NCBI RefSeq assembly: GCF_017094505.1
Contig: NZ_CP064787.1
Location: forward strand, 1,674,001 to 1,738,000
Reading direction: 5' to 3'
From: Halapricum desulfuricans
Lineage (GTDB): Archaea; Halobacteriota; Halobacteria; Halobacteriales; Haloarculaceae
Length of the DNA stretch: 64,000 bases
In this document: piece by piece, positions 14,804-24,134 of the stretch
Position numbering within the stretch: the first letter of the stretch is position 1
Layout: the number at the start of each line of letters is the position of its first letter
Notes under the pieces: model-generated
Databases searched by the model: none
Told to the model about the DNA's origin: nothing
The model's input: the letters and a program-made list of their open reading frames with translations, nothing else
Position numbers and translations under genes: made by a program

Positions 14804-15150
14804 ACCGCTCCTTCGTCGCGGTAGATTGGACAGACAGCGGGCGATTCTTTTTACGGAACCCCCCTCGATTACCGGGCCGATATAGCCCCGTCAAACCCAA
14901 TCTCAACTGTACCGTCGCGGTACACCGGGTCCTGCCGTATGCGGATTACTGCCAGTCATCAAGCGAGTTTCACGGTGGCGGTTTTTCGCGTGCGTGAGAC
15001 GAGGCCGTCGTCAATCACCTCATGCCGTCGGCTGTACGTTCGTACAGCAATTTGGCACGCCGCCGGGTCCGGTCAGTTCGAAACATTGTATCCGGGACAC
15101 GATTGACGCGACTCGCAGGTGTTATTCGACTCGCTATCGGATGGTCGTCC
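14804..15150. other. Non-coding flank right of the provirus
   Basis: About 350 bases of host sequence with no gene that I can support. Frames starting at 15022 run into the next gene but their N-terminal parts (Arg-rich, no domain) look untranslated. Confidence 0.5.
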
Positions 15151-16194
15151 ATGGACCAACGGACGCGAGCGATCGTCGCCGCGCTCGGGATCGCTGGCAT
15201 CTTCCTGCTGGTACAGTTGGGCGCGCTCGCGCTCGTCGAACCGTTCGAACGGGCCGGACTGCAGGCGACCGAAAACCCCCAGAACGCGACCAACAGCCTC
15301 GTCTATGTCGGCGCGTTGCTGGCCATGACCGCGTTCATGCTGCTGGCGTTCAGATACGACCTGGAGGTCGTGATCCGCGGGCTGATCGTGCTGGTCGGCG
15401 GCTATATCGGGTTCATCGTCCTCGCATCGATCGTTCCCGCCTCGGTCGTCCCCCTCGCCGGCGCGAGCGCGATCGCGTGGGCGGCCGCGGGCGCGATCGT
15501 CCTCGGACTGCTCGTGCATCCCGAGTGGTACGTCATCGACGCCGCCGGGATCGTCATGGGGGCCGGCGCGGCTGGCCTGTTCGGGATCTCTTTCGGCATC
15601 CTTCCCGCGCTGGTGTTGCTCGCCGCGCTGGCGGTCTACGACGCGATCAGCGTCTACGGGACCGAACACATGCTCACGCTCGCCGAAGGCGTGATGGACC
15701 TGCGCGTGCCCGTCGTGCTGGTCGTCCCGCTGTCGCTGTCGTACTCGTTTCTGGACGCCGACGCGCCCGACAGCGTCGCCGAAGCGGACGAGGGTGGACG
15801 TGAGACGGCGGACAACGAACAGGGCGTCGACGAGAGTCCCGATGGCGAAAACAGCGGCGAAGCGCCGGGCGACGAGCCGGCCCCTCTCGACAGGGAGGCG
15901 CTGTTCATCGGACTCGGCGACGCCGTGATCCCGACCGTGCTGGTCGCGAGTGCGGCCGCGTTCGCGCCCGAGTCGGTCCCGAACGTCGCCGCCGGCGGGT
16001 TCTCGGTCCCGGCGACGGCCGTCGGCGCGATGATCGGGACGGTCATCGGACTCGCGGTCTTGCTCCGGATGGTCCTTCGCGGGCGTGCTCACGCCGGACT
16101 CCCGCTGCTCAACGGCGGCGCGATCGCCGGCTACCTCTTGGTCGCAGTCGCGAGCGGACTCTCGCTCGCGCAGGCAGTCGGCCTCGGCGTCTAG
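15151..16194 (+). CDS. Presenilin-type intramembrane aspartyl protease (PSH)
   Basis: ATG 15151 gives 347 residues with nine or so transmembrane helices, interrupted by an acidic loop (about residues 208-246). The two catalytic aspartates of presenilin/signal-peptide-peptidase proteases are visible: AVYDAISVYG (about 167-176) and FIGLGDAVIP (about 252-261). The third element, PALP, appears as the degenerate AGLPLLNGG near 311. Family knowledge: archaeal PSH proteins cleave substrates inside the membrane. Upstream in-frame starts to 15022 add a basic stretch without membrane logic. First host gene right of the provirus. Confidence 0.88.
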   Translation: MDQRTRAIVAALGIAGIFLLVQLGALALVEPFERAGLQATENPQNATNSLVYVGALLAMTAFMLLAFRYDLEVVIRGLIVLVGGYIGFIVLASIVPASVVPLAGASAIAWAAAGAIVLGLLVHPEWYVIDAAGIVMGAGAAGLFGISFGILPALVLLAALAVYDAISVYGTEHMLTLAEGVMDLRVPVVLVVPLSLSYSFLDADAPDSVAEADEGGRETADNEQGVDESPDGENSGEAPGDEPAPLDREALFIGLGDAVIPTVLVASAAAFAPESVPNVAAGGFSVPATAVGAMIGTVIGLAVLLRMVLRGRAHAGLPLLNGGAIAGYLLVAVASGLSLAQAVGLGV

Positions 16195-16282
16195 CGCGTG
16201 GCCTTCGACAGCGTCTCGGGTCCCGGTTCGACTGCCCGCACTGATCAGAACGCTTTTCGACGCTCCAGCCCACGACGTAGAC

Positions 16283-17044
16283 ATGGACGGTATTCTCGAC
16301 CACACGATGGTCCGAGTAGAGGATCTTGAGGAGTCGATCGACTGGTACACTGAGCACTTCGACTGGGAGCTGAAACGAAAGAGCGAACATTCGTCGTTCA
16401 CCCTCGCGTTTCTCGGCCCCGAAGACATGCACGAGGACGGCGCGGTGCTGGAGCTGACTTACAACCACGACGACCGCACGTATGACTTCGAGGACGCCTG
16501 GGGACACATCGCGGTGCGCGTCGAGGACGTCTACGACGCCTACGAGCAGTTGATGGACGAAGGCGTCGAGGACTATCGCGACCCCGATTCCTGTGGCGGC
16601 CAGTACGCGTTCGTCAAGAGCCCGACCGGCCACGAGATCGAGATCGTCGAGCGCGATTACGGCGCGAAATGGTCCATCGATCACACGATGATCCGCGTCG
16701 AGGACGTCGACCAGTCCATCGGCTGGTACGTCCGCAAGCTGGGGTACGAGCTGTTCCGCCGCAGCGAACACGACGACTTCTCGCTGTACTTCCTCAAACC
16801 CGAAGACGCCCCGCAAGAGGCGATGTCGATGGAACTGACCTACAACCACGACGGTCGCTCCTACGAGTTCGGCGACGCGTGGGGGCACGTGGCCGTCCGC
16901 GCGGACGAGTCCGATCTCGAGGAGTACTGGGAGACGCTGATGGACCGCCACGCCGAGGACTACCGTGATCCGGAGTCCTGTGACTACAACTACGCGTTCA
17001 CCAAAGACCCCGACGGCCACGAGATCGAGGTCGTGCGCCGGTAG
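16283..17044 (+). CDS. Two-domain glyoxalase/VOC protein (lactoylglutathione lyase-like)
   Basis: ATG 16283 gives 253 residues made of two consecutive vicinal-oxygen-chelate domains. Each starts with LDHTMVRVEDL / IDHTMIRVEDV (residues about 4 and 131), contains ELTYNHD and ends with a GHEIEIVER/GHEIEVVRR strand; the His and Glu at these places are the metal ligands of glyoxalase I. The two halves are clearly homologous, a fusion that lets one chain make both metal sites. The likely reaction is isomerisation of a methylglyoxal hemithioacetal; the thiol cofactor in haloarchaea would be gamma-glutamylcysteine rather than glutathione (inference). Stands alone. Confidence 0.85.
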   Translation: MDGILDHTMVRVEDLEESIDWYTEHFDWELKRKSEHSSFTLAFLGPEDMHEDGAVLELTYNHDDRTYDFEDAWGHIAVRVEDVYDAYEQLMDEGVEDYRDPDSCGGQYAFVKSPTGHEIEIVERDYGAKWSIDHTMIRVEDVDQSIGWYVRKLGYELFRRSEHDDFSLYFLKPEDAPQEAMSMELTYNHDGRSYEFGDAWGHVAVRADESDLEEYWETLMDRHAEDYRDPESCDYNYAFTKDPDGHEIEVVRR

Positions 17045-17176
17045 TTGCTGTCGCGTCCCGGATTCGGACTCCGAGACGGCGAGCAGCGTCCGGTCGTCAT
17101 CGAGAGCCGTGACGTCCGACCTTCGGAAACCATCACCGCCAACTTCCTTTTGAAGTCTCTCCGGCCCACATGTCCG

Positions 17177-17371
17177 ATGATGGATTTCGATGCGCTCACA
17201 ACGGCCGTCGCGTTCGTCGCACTGATCGCCGTCGGCGTCGGCGGGGCCTCGATGTCGCCGATGACCCTCGAAACGACGCTGATGATGGTCCTGCCGTCGG
17301 CAGTCGTCTTCGGCGCGATCGTGCTGGTACTTGGCGTCAAACACGGCGAGTACCGCGCCCGGAACGCCTAG
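17177..17371 (+). CDS. Small two-span haloarchaeal membrane protein, 64 aa
   Basis: Starts at the ATG pair 17177/17180. Two transmembrane helices (residues 8-25 and 35-54) separated by a short turn (SMSPMTLETT) and ended by the tail KHGEYRARNA. Proteins of this size and pattern are common in haloarchaea and are annotated as a domain of unknown function. No partner gene is evident; next downstream is the DHH phosphoesterase after 83 bp. Confidence 0.75.
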   Translation: MMDFDALTTAVAFVALIAVGVGGASMSPMTLETTLMMVLPSAVVFGAIVLVLGVKHGEYRARNA

Positions 17372-17454
17372 CCCGTCGTTGCTCTGTCTGACAGAGCAGA
17401 GATCGAATCACACCGATCCATACACCTAATTAGCTGGCACGCGTACATTCGTGG

Positions 17455-18474
17455 ATGAGTACGGCCGTCGAACTGCAGGAGTTGCTGGCCGACGGTGACG
17501 AGATCAACATCGTCTGCCACGACAATCCCGATCCGGACTGTCTGGCGAGCGCGCTCGCGCTGGGCCGGATCGCGGCCGACGCGGGCATCGACGAACGGCA
17601 CATCCTCTACAGCGGCACGATCACCCATCAGCAGAACCGCGCCTTCGTGAACCTGCTCGACATCGATATCCAGTCGTTCGATCCGGCCGCTGTCGAGGAG
17701 CGGCCGCCGAACTCGTTGCTCGCGTTCGTCGACCATTCGATACCCGGCGAGAACAATCAGGTCTCTCCGGACACACCCGTCGATATCGTGATCGACCATC
17801 ACCCCGCCGAGGAGGTCGAGGCTCGATTCGTCGATCGCCGCGAAGAACTCGGCGCGGCGGCGACGATTCTCACGGAGTACGTTCGCACGCTGGATATCGA
17901 GATGGATTCGACGCTGGCGACGGCGCTTATGATCGCGATTCGGTCGGATACCCTCGATTTCCTCCGTGGTGCGACTCAGGCGGAATACGGAGCGGCGGGG
18001 TTTCTCGATGAGCACGTCGACGACGAGATGGTCCGACAGATATCGTCACCGTCGGTCTCCGGGGCGACGCTCGACGCGATCTCGACGGCGATCGACAACC
18101 GCATGACTCAGGGTGCGATCCTCATTTCTCACGTCGGCCGAACGTCCGAGCGCGATTCGCTCCCCCAGGCCGTCGACTACCTCGCGCGACTGGAAGGCGT
18201 CCAGACGGCCATCGTCTTCGGCATCGTCGAGGACACGATCCACGTCAGTGCCCGATCGCCGGATCCGCGAGTGCACGTCGGCAACCTGCTTCGGGACGCC
18301 TTCGAAGACGTCGGGAGCGGCGGCGGCCATCACGACGTGGCCGGCGGCCAGATCCCGCTCGGCATCTTCGCCGATTACACGTCTGACGACGAACAACTGC
18401 TCGATATTGTCGAACGGGTTATCACTGATCGCCTCTCAGTGGAACTGAACATCTCCGAGGACGAGGAGGCGTAG
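17455..18474 (+). CDS. DHH/DHHA1 family phosphoesterase (NrnA-like)
   Basis: A 339-residue protein with the DHH signatures in order: HDNPDPDCLASALALG (about 22-37), an aspartate segment in FVDHS (about 91-95), and DIVIDHHP (about 110-117), which bind the metal pair. The C-terminal DHHA1 part has the glycine-rich GSGGGHHDVAGGQI (about 288-301), which binds the substrate end. This architecture is that of oligoribonuclease/pAp-phosphatase (NrnA) proteins, which degrade short RNAs or pAp. It ends 84 bp before the helicase gene on the same strand; they may be co-transcribed. Confidence 0.85.
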   Translation: MSTAVELQELLADGDEINIVCHDNPDPDCLASALALGRIAADAGIDERHILYSGTITHQQNRAFVNLLDIDIQSFDPAAVEERPPNSLLAFVDHSIPGENNQVSPDTPVDIVIDHHPAEEVEARFVDRREELGAAATILTEYVRTLDIEMDSTLATALMIAIRSDTLDFLRGATQAEYGAAGFLDEHVDDEMVRQISSPSVSGATLDAISTAIDNRMTQGAILISHVGRTSERDSLPQAVDYLARLEGVQTAIVFGIVEDTIHVSARSPDPRVHVGNLLRDAFEDVGSGGGHHDVAGGQIPLGIFADYTSDDEQLLDIVERVITDRLSVELNISEDEEA

Positions 18475-18558
18475 CGATCGTCAGTCAGAGCGTCGGTCAC
18501 GTCCAGGAGGCCGGATCCGTACGTTCAAGGGTGGCGACGCCCCAGCCTGCACTACCTG

Positions 18559-20958
18559 ATGGGTGACTCCGACTGGGAGCAGTATTTCGGCTTCGAACAA
18601 CCCTACGAGAGCCAGGCCGACGCCATCGAGTCGGCGATCGACGTCGGAGAGCGGCAGGGCTATCTCGCGATGGAAGGTCCCTGCGGGACCGGCAAGACGA
18701 TGGCCGCGCTGACCGCTGCGGCGACGCTCCTCCGGGAGCGAGACCACTACGAGACTGTCGTCGTGGTCACGCCCGTCAAACAGCAACTGGAGCAGTTCGT
18801 CGCGGACCTCCGGACGCTCAACGCCGGTCTCGAGCACCCCCTCGCCGGCATCTCGCTGGTCGGCAAACGGGACCTCTGTCCGTACGGCCGCGAGGACGTC
18901 TTCCCCCGGGACGCGAGCGTGCACGACCGGTGTGAGGACCTCCGCGAGCACACCGCCGGACTGGTCGAGAGCGACGGCGACGGGTGCTATGAGCCACCCG
19001 CGGCGGAGGGGGCCGTCGGCGGGAACCCCGACGAGATGTGGTGGGACCCCGAGGTGGCCGGCGACCTCGCGAAGGCCGCTCGTGTCGATGCGGCCGGTCA
19101 GCGCGCGCTCGAGGGCGCGCTTTCGACGGCCGGTGCTACCTCGCCCTACCGGAAGAGTCAGCCGACCGCGCCGGAGTCGATCGGCGGCGACGACCCGCCG
19201 ATCTACTGTCCGTTCGAGGCCGACTGGTACGCCCGCAACCGCGCCTCCCCGATCGATTTCACGGCGGGCGAGGAGTCGGTCCTGACCGCCGAGGAGTACC
19301 TCCCGGCGGCGACCGAACGGGGCACCTGCCCGCACCGCGCGATGAGCGTGCTGGCGAAACACGCCGAGGTCGTCATCGGCAACTACAACCACCTGTTCGA
19401 TCCCGACTCGCGTGCGTTACTTGCGGAGATTCTCGACGAGCGAACGTTCGTGATCGTCGACGAGGCCCACCGTCTGGAGGAGCGGGTCCGCGATCTGCTC
19501 TCGGATCGCGTCGGCTATCAGACGCTCGTCCAGGCCAGAAACGACTGCAACCAGTTGCTCCAGCGCGCCCGCCAGACGGCCGACCACCGCGCGCAGGTCG
19601 AGGCCAGGCTCACCAGCCACGAGGTCAGTCTCGAGGCCGTCGAGCGGGCCCACGAGTTCTACGGCGACCTGCTGGAGTGGTTCGACGATCGGATCGAGCG
19701 CGCGCTCGATGAGGAGGTCGGCCGCGAGTGGCGTACCGACCCCGAGCACCTGCCGGAGCGAGACATCGAAGTCCCCCTTCGAGACCCCGAGACCGTCGAG
19801 ACTGACGAGCTGACCGAGTGGGCTACGGGCGAGGGGTATACCGGCTCGCTGTGGCGCAGCCTCCCCGCGATCGGCGCGGCCGTCGAGGACACGATGGACC
19901 AGCTGGGGATCGCCCGTCAGCCGGTCGCCGCCGCGGTCGGGACGATCATGGCCCGGTGGTGGGAGCGTGACCACGCGACGAAACTCCGGGAGATCGAACT
20001 CGAACACAGTCCGACCGACGACCGGCGGATCGACGGATGGGAGCGTGCCTACACCGCCGGGCTCGTCCTCTTCGACTGCATGCCGGCCGAGGCGCTGCGG
20101 GAGATCTTCGACGCGCTCGGCGGCGGAATGCTGATGAGCGCGACCCTCTCGCCGCTGTCGGTGTTCACGACCGTCGCCGGGCTCGAGGCGCTCTCGGAAG
20201 GCGACGCCGACGAGGGCGGTGGCCGGCCGGTAGAGACCAGGTCGTATCCGTTGCGGTTCCCCGAGGAACACCGGGCGAGCTGGATCGTCGACGCCAGTCC
20301 GTTCACTGCGCGCAACCGCGGCGAGCCGACACAGGAGCAGGCCGCATGGACGGACACCCGCGACGAGTACGCGCAGGTCCTCCGGGCGGTCGCGCGCAGT
20401 CCGGGCAACGTCCTGATCGCGATGCCCAACTACCGCGAGGCAGCGTGGGCCGGCACGTATCTCGACAGCACCGTCGAGAAGCCGGTCCTCGTCGACGAGA
20501 GCACGAGCAACGACGAGACGGAGACGCTCAAGCAACGCTTTTTCGACGGCGACGGGAAGGTAATCGTCACGAGCACGCGCGGGACGCTGACCGAGGGCGT
20601 CGATTACGACGGGGCGAAGCTCTCGACGGCCGCGGTCGTCGGCGTGCCGCTGGTCAACGTCGGCTCGCCGCGCGTGCAGGCCGTCCGACGGGCCTACGGC
20701 GACGCCTTCGGCGAGGACAACGCCTTCGAGTACGCGCTGACGGTCCCGGCGGTCAGACGCGCCCGGCAGGCGATCGGCCGGGTCATCCGCGGGGCCGACG
20801 AGGTCGGCGTCCGGATCCTGGCCGACCGCCGCTACGTCGACGACGCGCGCCACGGCGTCAACCGCCACCTCTCGCCGGCGGAACAGGAGGAGTTCGTCCG
20901 AATGACGCCCAACTTCCTCTCGGGAAAGATCGAGCGCTTCTGGTCGGAACGGGAGTGA
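18559..20958 (+). CDS. XPD/DinG-like superfamily 2 ATP-dependent DNA helicase
   Basis: 799 residues. Walker A is GPCGTGKT (about 36-43), and the DEAH box is IVDEAHRLEER (about 297-307). Cys residues in LCPYG, DRC, DGC, IYCPF and GTCPH (between about 112 and 258) occupy the place of the 4Fe-4S cluster of the XPD/DinG family; the exact four ligands cannot be assigned by eye. Motifs V and VI are STRGTLTEGVDY (about 672-683) and RQAIGRVIRG (about 735-744). Such enzymes unwind DNA 5' to 3' in repair. The region after the DEAH box (about 310-500) forms the inserted helical domain. Confidence 0.88.
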   Translation: MGDSDWEQYFGFEQPYESQADAIESAIDVGERQGYLAMEGPCGTGKTMAALTAAATLLRERDHYETVVVVTPVKQQLEQFVADLRTLNAGLEHPLAGISLVGKRDLCPYGREDVFPRDASVHDRCEDLREHTAGLVESDGDGCYEPPAAEGAVGGNPDEMWWDPEVAGDLAKAARVDAAGQRALEGALSTAGATSPYRKSQPTAPESIGGDDPPIYCPFEADWYARNRASPIDFTAGEESVLTAEEYLPAATERGTCPHRAMSVLAKHAEVVIGNYNHLFDPDSRALLAEILDERTFVIVDEAHRLEERVRDLLSDRVGYQTLVQARNDCNQLLQRARQTADHRAQVEARLTSHEVSLEAVERAHEFYGDLLEWFDDRIERALDEEVGREWRTDPEHLPERDIEVPLRDPETVETDELTEWATGEGYTGSLWRSLPAIGAAVEDTMDQLGIARQPVAAAVGTIMARWWERDHATKLREIELEHSPTDDRRIDGWERAYTAGLVLFDCMPAEALREIFDALGGGMLMSATLSPLSVFTTVAGLEALSEGDADEGGGRPVETRSYPLRFPEEHRASWIVDASPFTARNRGEPTQEQAAWTDTRDEYAQVLRAVARSPGNVLIAMPNYREAAWAGTYLDSTVEKPVLVDESTSNDETETLKQRFFDGDGKVIVTSTRGTLTEGVDYDGAKLSTAAVVGVPLVNVGSPRVQAVRRAYGDAFGEDNAFEYALTVPAVRRARQAIGRVIRGADEVGVRILADRRYVDDARHGVNRHLSPAEQEEFVRMTPNFLSGKIERFWSERE

Positions 20959-21021
20959 TTGCTACGGTAAGGCAAACAGGGGCGTCAGCGATTTCACGGG
21001 TGCGCCCCCAGTGTCTGAGTG

Positions 21022-23343
21022 ATGAGCGATCGAGCGCGTGCGTCGGTGACCGTCACCGGCGTCGTCCAGGGCGTCGGCTTCCGCCCGTTCGTCTACCGGA
21101 CGGCCGTCGGCAACGACCTCGGCGGCTGGGTGAAAAACACCGGCGACGCCGGCGTCGAGATCCGTCTCGAAGGCGGTCGCGAGGGGGTCGAGTCGTTTCT
21201 GGACCGACTGCACACCGACCCGCCGCCGCTGGCTCGCGTCGAGACCGTCGACGTGACGTGGGGCGAGCCGGTCGGCGAACGGGAGTTCGAGATCGTCGCC
21301 TCCAGTGATGCCGGCGGTGGCTCGGGGACGATCCCGCCGGACACGGCGATGTGTGACGCCTGTCTGGAAGACATGCGCGATCCGGACTCGCGCTATCACG
21401 GCTACTGGGCGACCTCGTGTGTCGACTGCGGGCCGCGTTACACCGTGATCCGATCGCTGCCCTACGATCGACCGACGACCTCGATGGACGCGTTCCCGAT
21501 GTGCGAGGACTGCCGCGCGGAGTACGAGGAGCCGGCCGACCGACGATACCACGCCCAGACGATCGCCTGCCCCGACTGCGGCCCGTCGCTCGAACTGCTC
21601 GACGCGGACGGCAATCGACTGGCCGGCGACGAGCGGGCGATCGAGGCGGCCTGCGACCGACTGGCCGAGGGCGACCTCGTCGCGATCAAGGGCATCGGCG
21701 GCGCGCATCTGGCCTGCGACGCGACCGACCCGGCCGTGGTCGAACGGCTGCGCGAGCGGACCGGCCGTCCGGAGAAGCCCTTCGCCGTGATGGCCCCCGA
21801 TGTCGAGTCCGTCGAAGCGTTCGCGTCGGTCTCGACGGCCGAGCACGACGCCCTGACGGACACGCGCCGGCCGATCGTCCTGCTCGAAGCAGACGGCGAC
21901 CAGCCGTGGCTCGAGGCGGTCTCGCCGGGTCTGCACACCGTTGGCGTGATGTTGCCCTATGCCGGCCTGCACCACCTCCTGTTCGATCACGTCGAGGGGC
22001 CGCTGGTGATGACCAGCGCGAACATGCCGGGCACGCCGATGGCGACGACGACCGAAGGGATCCTCGATGACCTCGGGGGTGTCGTCGAGGCCGCGCTGGT
22101 CCACGACCGGGAGATCGTCGCCCGCTGTGACGACAGCGTCGTCCGGTTCGCGGACGGCCAGCGTCGGTTCGTCCGCCGGTCGCGCGGCTGGGTCCCCCAG
22201 TCGATTCCGCGGTGGCCCGCCGCCGATAGCACCGATCCACCCGATCCCGCCAGCGCCGACCGTCCCGACGTGCTCGCGCTCGGCGCGGAGTTCGACGCGA
22301 CGGTCGCGCTCACGCACGGCGAGCACGTCTATCCCTCACAGTACATTGGGGACGTCGACAGCCCCGAGACGCTGTCGTACCTGACCGAGACGGTCGAGCA
22401 CCTCCAAGAGCTGCTCGGCATCGACCCCGACGTCGTCGCCTGTGACCGCCACCCGGACTTTCTGACGACCGATCAGGCCGAGCGGTACGCCGAGCGGGAC
22501 GGTCTGGAGGGACCGATCGCGGTCCAGCACCACCACGCCCACGCCGCCTCGCTGCTGGCCGAACACGAGCGACAGCGAGCGGTCGTCGTCGCCGCCGACG
22601 GGACCGGCTACGGACCCGACGGGACGATCTGGGGCGGGGAAGTGCTCGATGCGAGGCTCGACGACTACGATCGGGTCGGCGGACTGGCTCCGTTCCGACT
22701 CCCCGGCGGCAGCGCCGCGGTCGAGTCGCCGGCCCGGATCCTCGCCGACCTGCTCGACGATCCGGATCGGATCGACGAACTGCTCGTCGAGCGCGGCGTC
22801 GTCGATCGGCCCTCGGACGCAGTGACGATCCGCGCCCAGATCGACCGGGAGGTCAACAGCCCGGTGACGACCAGCACGGGACGGGCGCTGGACGCGGTGA
22901 GCGCACTGCTGGATATCTGCTCGGAGCGAACCTACGAGGGCGAACCGGCGATGAAACTGGAATCGGTGGCGGCCGGGGGCGACCCGATCGACATACCCGT
23001 CCCGCGGACGACCGTCGAGGGGCGGCGGGCGGTGGACGTCGCCGCGCTCGTGCGACGACTCGACGAAATCCGTGACGATCACGCCCGGACGGACCTCGCC
23101 GCGACGGCACAGGCGCTCCTCGCTCGCGGGCTGGCAGACGTCGCGATCGAGGCGGCGATCGACCGCGGCGTCGACGCGGTGGGGCTCACCGGCGGTGTCG
23201 CCTACAACGACGCGATCTCCCGGGCGATCCGCGAACGGGTCGCCGACGCGGGGCTGGCGTGGCTCGGCCACGAGCGCCTGCCCCCGGGCGACGGCGGCAT
23301 CGCGGTCGGACAGGCGACTGTCGCGACGGCCCGACGGCGGTAG
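21022..23343 (+). CDS. hypF: Carbamoyltransferase HypF, [NiFe]-hydrogenase maturation
   Basis: From ATG 21022 (a GTG at 21019 would add one residue) the protein has 773 residues with the full HypF order: acylphosphatase domain with VQGVGFRPFVYR (about 14-25), zinc fingers with four CxxC pairs (CDAC, CVDC, CEDC, CPDC; about 112-190), a YrdC-like domain (about 200-380), and a Kae1-like C-terminal domain with HHHAHAAS (about 508-515) and DGTGYGPDGTIWGGE. HypF makes the cyanide ligands of the NiFe site from carbamoyl phosphate, passing them to HypE. No other hyp or hydrogenase gene is visible in the window, so its partners must lie elsewhere. Confidence 0.93.
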   Translation: MSDRARASVTVTGVVQGVGFRPFVYRTAVGNDLGGWVKNTGDAGVEIRLEGGREGVESFLDRLHTDPPPLARVETVDVTWGEPVGEREFEIVASSDAGGGSGTIPPDTAMCDACLEDMRDPDSRYHGYWATSCVDCGPRYTVIRSLPYDRPTTSMDAFPMCEDCRAEYEEPADRRYHAQTIACPDCGPSLELLDADGNRLAGDERAIEAACDRLAEGDLVAIKGIGGAHLACDATDPAVVERLRERTGRPEKPFAVMAPDVESVEAFASVSTAEHDALTDTRRPIVLLEADGDQPWLEAVSPGLHTVGVMLPYAGLHHLLFDHVEGPLVMTSANMPGTPMATTTEGILDDLGGVVEAALVHDREIVARCDDSVVRFADGQRRFVRRSRGWVPQSIPRWPAADSTDPPDPASADRPDVLALGAEFDATVALTHGEHVYPSQYIGDVDSPETLSYLTETVEHLQELLGIDPDVVACDRHPDFLTTDQAERYAERDGLEGPIAVQHHHAHAASLLAEHERQRAVVVAADGTGYGPDGTIWGGEVLDARLDDYDRVGGLAPFRLPGGSAAVESPARILADLLDDPDRIDELLVERGVVDRPSDAVTIRAQIDREVNSPVTTSTGRALDAVSALLDICSERTYEGEPAMKLESVAAGGDPIDIPVPRTTVEGRRAVDVAALVRRLDEIRDDHARTDLAATAQALLARGLADVAIEAAIDRGVDAVGLTGGVAYNDAISRAIRERVADAGLAWLGHERLPPGDGGIAVGQATVATARRR

Positions 23344-23373
23344 ATTCTCAGATCTGTTAATTGGGGGAGTTCG

Positions 23374-23380
23374 TTTATAT
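23374..23380 (+). promoter_or_regulatory. TATA box of the first pilin gene
   Basis: TTTATAT about 90 bases before ATG 23471. Transcription should start near 23404, leaving a leader of about 65 bases, which is unusual for haloarchaea, where most mRNAs are leaderless. The leader contains a possible GGCGG/CCGCC stem around 23430-23448. Confidence 0.55.
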
Positions 23381-23470
23381 CCGGTGAGGGTAATTTTCCG
23401 ATAGAACACGCGAACGACGGGCACGGTGGCGGGGGCTGTGCCGCCGCGTCCGCGCGTGGACGAGCCACCT

Positions 23471-23929
23471 ATGAAACTCAAGCAACTGTTCACGGACGAC
23501 GACGCGGTGAGCCCGGTGATCGGCGTAATCTTGATGGTCGCGATCACGGTGATCCTCGCGGCCGTCATCGCGACGTTCGTCCTCGGACTCGGGGAATCAG
23601 TCAGTAGTACTGCGCCGCAGGCGAACTTCCAGGAGGACTATGAAGCGCAGGATGATCCTTCCGGTGATTTATTTACCGATGACGGTGACGATGGTGTCCT
23701 CACAGTAAGCCATACCGGTGGAGACCAGATTGACGCAGAGAACCTGTACTTATCTAATGGAGATGGTCGCGAGTCCTGGACTAAGAACTCGTACGACGAA
23801 GGCTCAGAAATCAGTGCGGGCAACTCGATCACTGCGAACGTCGACGAAAGCGACACAGTCCGGACAATCTGGGATAACGGTCAGGGGAACTCTGCAGAAC
23901 TGAGCAAGTGGACCGGTCCCAGCGCGTAG
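23471..23929 (+). CDS. pilA: Type IV pilin (archaellin/pilin N-terminal family), copy 1
   Basis: A 152-residue pilin precursor. A short basic/acidic leader [11 protein letters not shown] precedes the hydrophobic H-domain [20 protein letters not shown] (about 13-32), the conserved haloarchaeal pilin core cut by prepilin peptidase PibD just before it. The rest is an acidic beta-rich head containing [18 protein letters not shown]. Pilins of this kind build adhesion pili and influence archaellum-driven motility. ATG 23471 is chosen because upstream in-frame codons are Pro/Arg-rich leader sequence. A near-identical second copy follows at 24135. Confidence 0.88.
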   Translation: MKLKQLFTDDDAVSPVIGVILMVAITVILAAVIATFVLGLGESVSSTAPQANFQEDYEAQDDPSGDLFTDDGDDGVLTVSHTGGDQIDAENLYLSNGDGRESWTKNSYDEGSEISAGNSITANVDESDTVRTIWDNGQGNSAELSKWTGPSA

Positions 23930-24025
23930 ACGCATCACGTCTTCGAGGCCGGTTCAATATTAGTGATTTATTTTACACTATCACACTCCTGCGGTGTTTT
24001 CAGATCCCTTAATCAGAGACGGCCC

Positions 24026-24032
24026 TTTATAT
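24026..24032 (+). promoter_or_regulatory. TATA box of the second pilin gene
   Basis: TTTATAT at 24026-24032, preceded by AGATCCCTTAATCA, which resembles AGATCTGTTAATT in front of the first copy. The leader to ATG 24135 is about 78 bases. The promoter thus belongs to the duplicated unit. Confidence 0.55.
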
Positions 24033-24134
24033 GCGCTGAATCCAATGCACTGGTAGGGCGCGCCTAGAAGTGGCGGCGAAAGAAAATATACGTGCATACC
24101 ATCGCCGTCGCATCCGCGCGCAAACGCTCAAACT

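Noticed and set aside
15073-16428. A 451-codon frame opposite the presenilin-type protease
   Set aside because: Highly charged Arg/Asp/Gln-rich shadow of a membrane protein, without any start signal or domain.
16109-17344. A long frame opposite the double glyoxalase
   Set aside because: Shadow translation rich in Val, Arg and Asp; the plus-strand gene has clear domain structure.
19417-20868. A long frame opposite the XPD/DinG-like helicase
   Set aside because: Shadow; the helicase motifs on the plus strand are complete.
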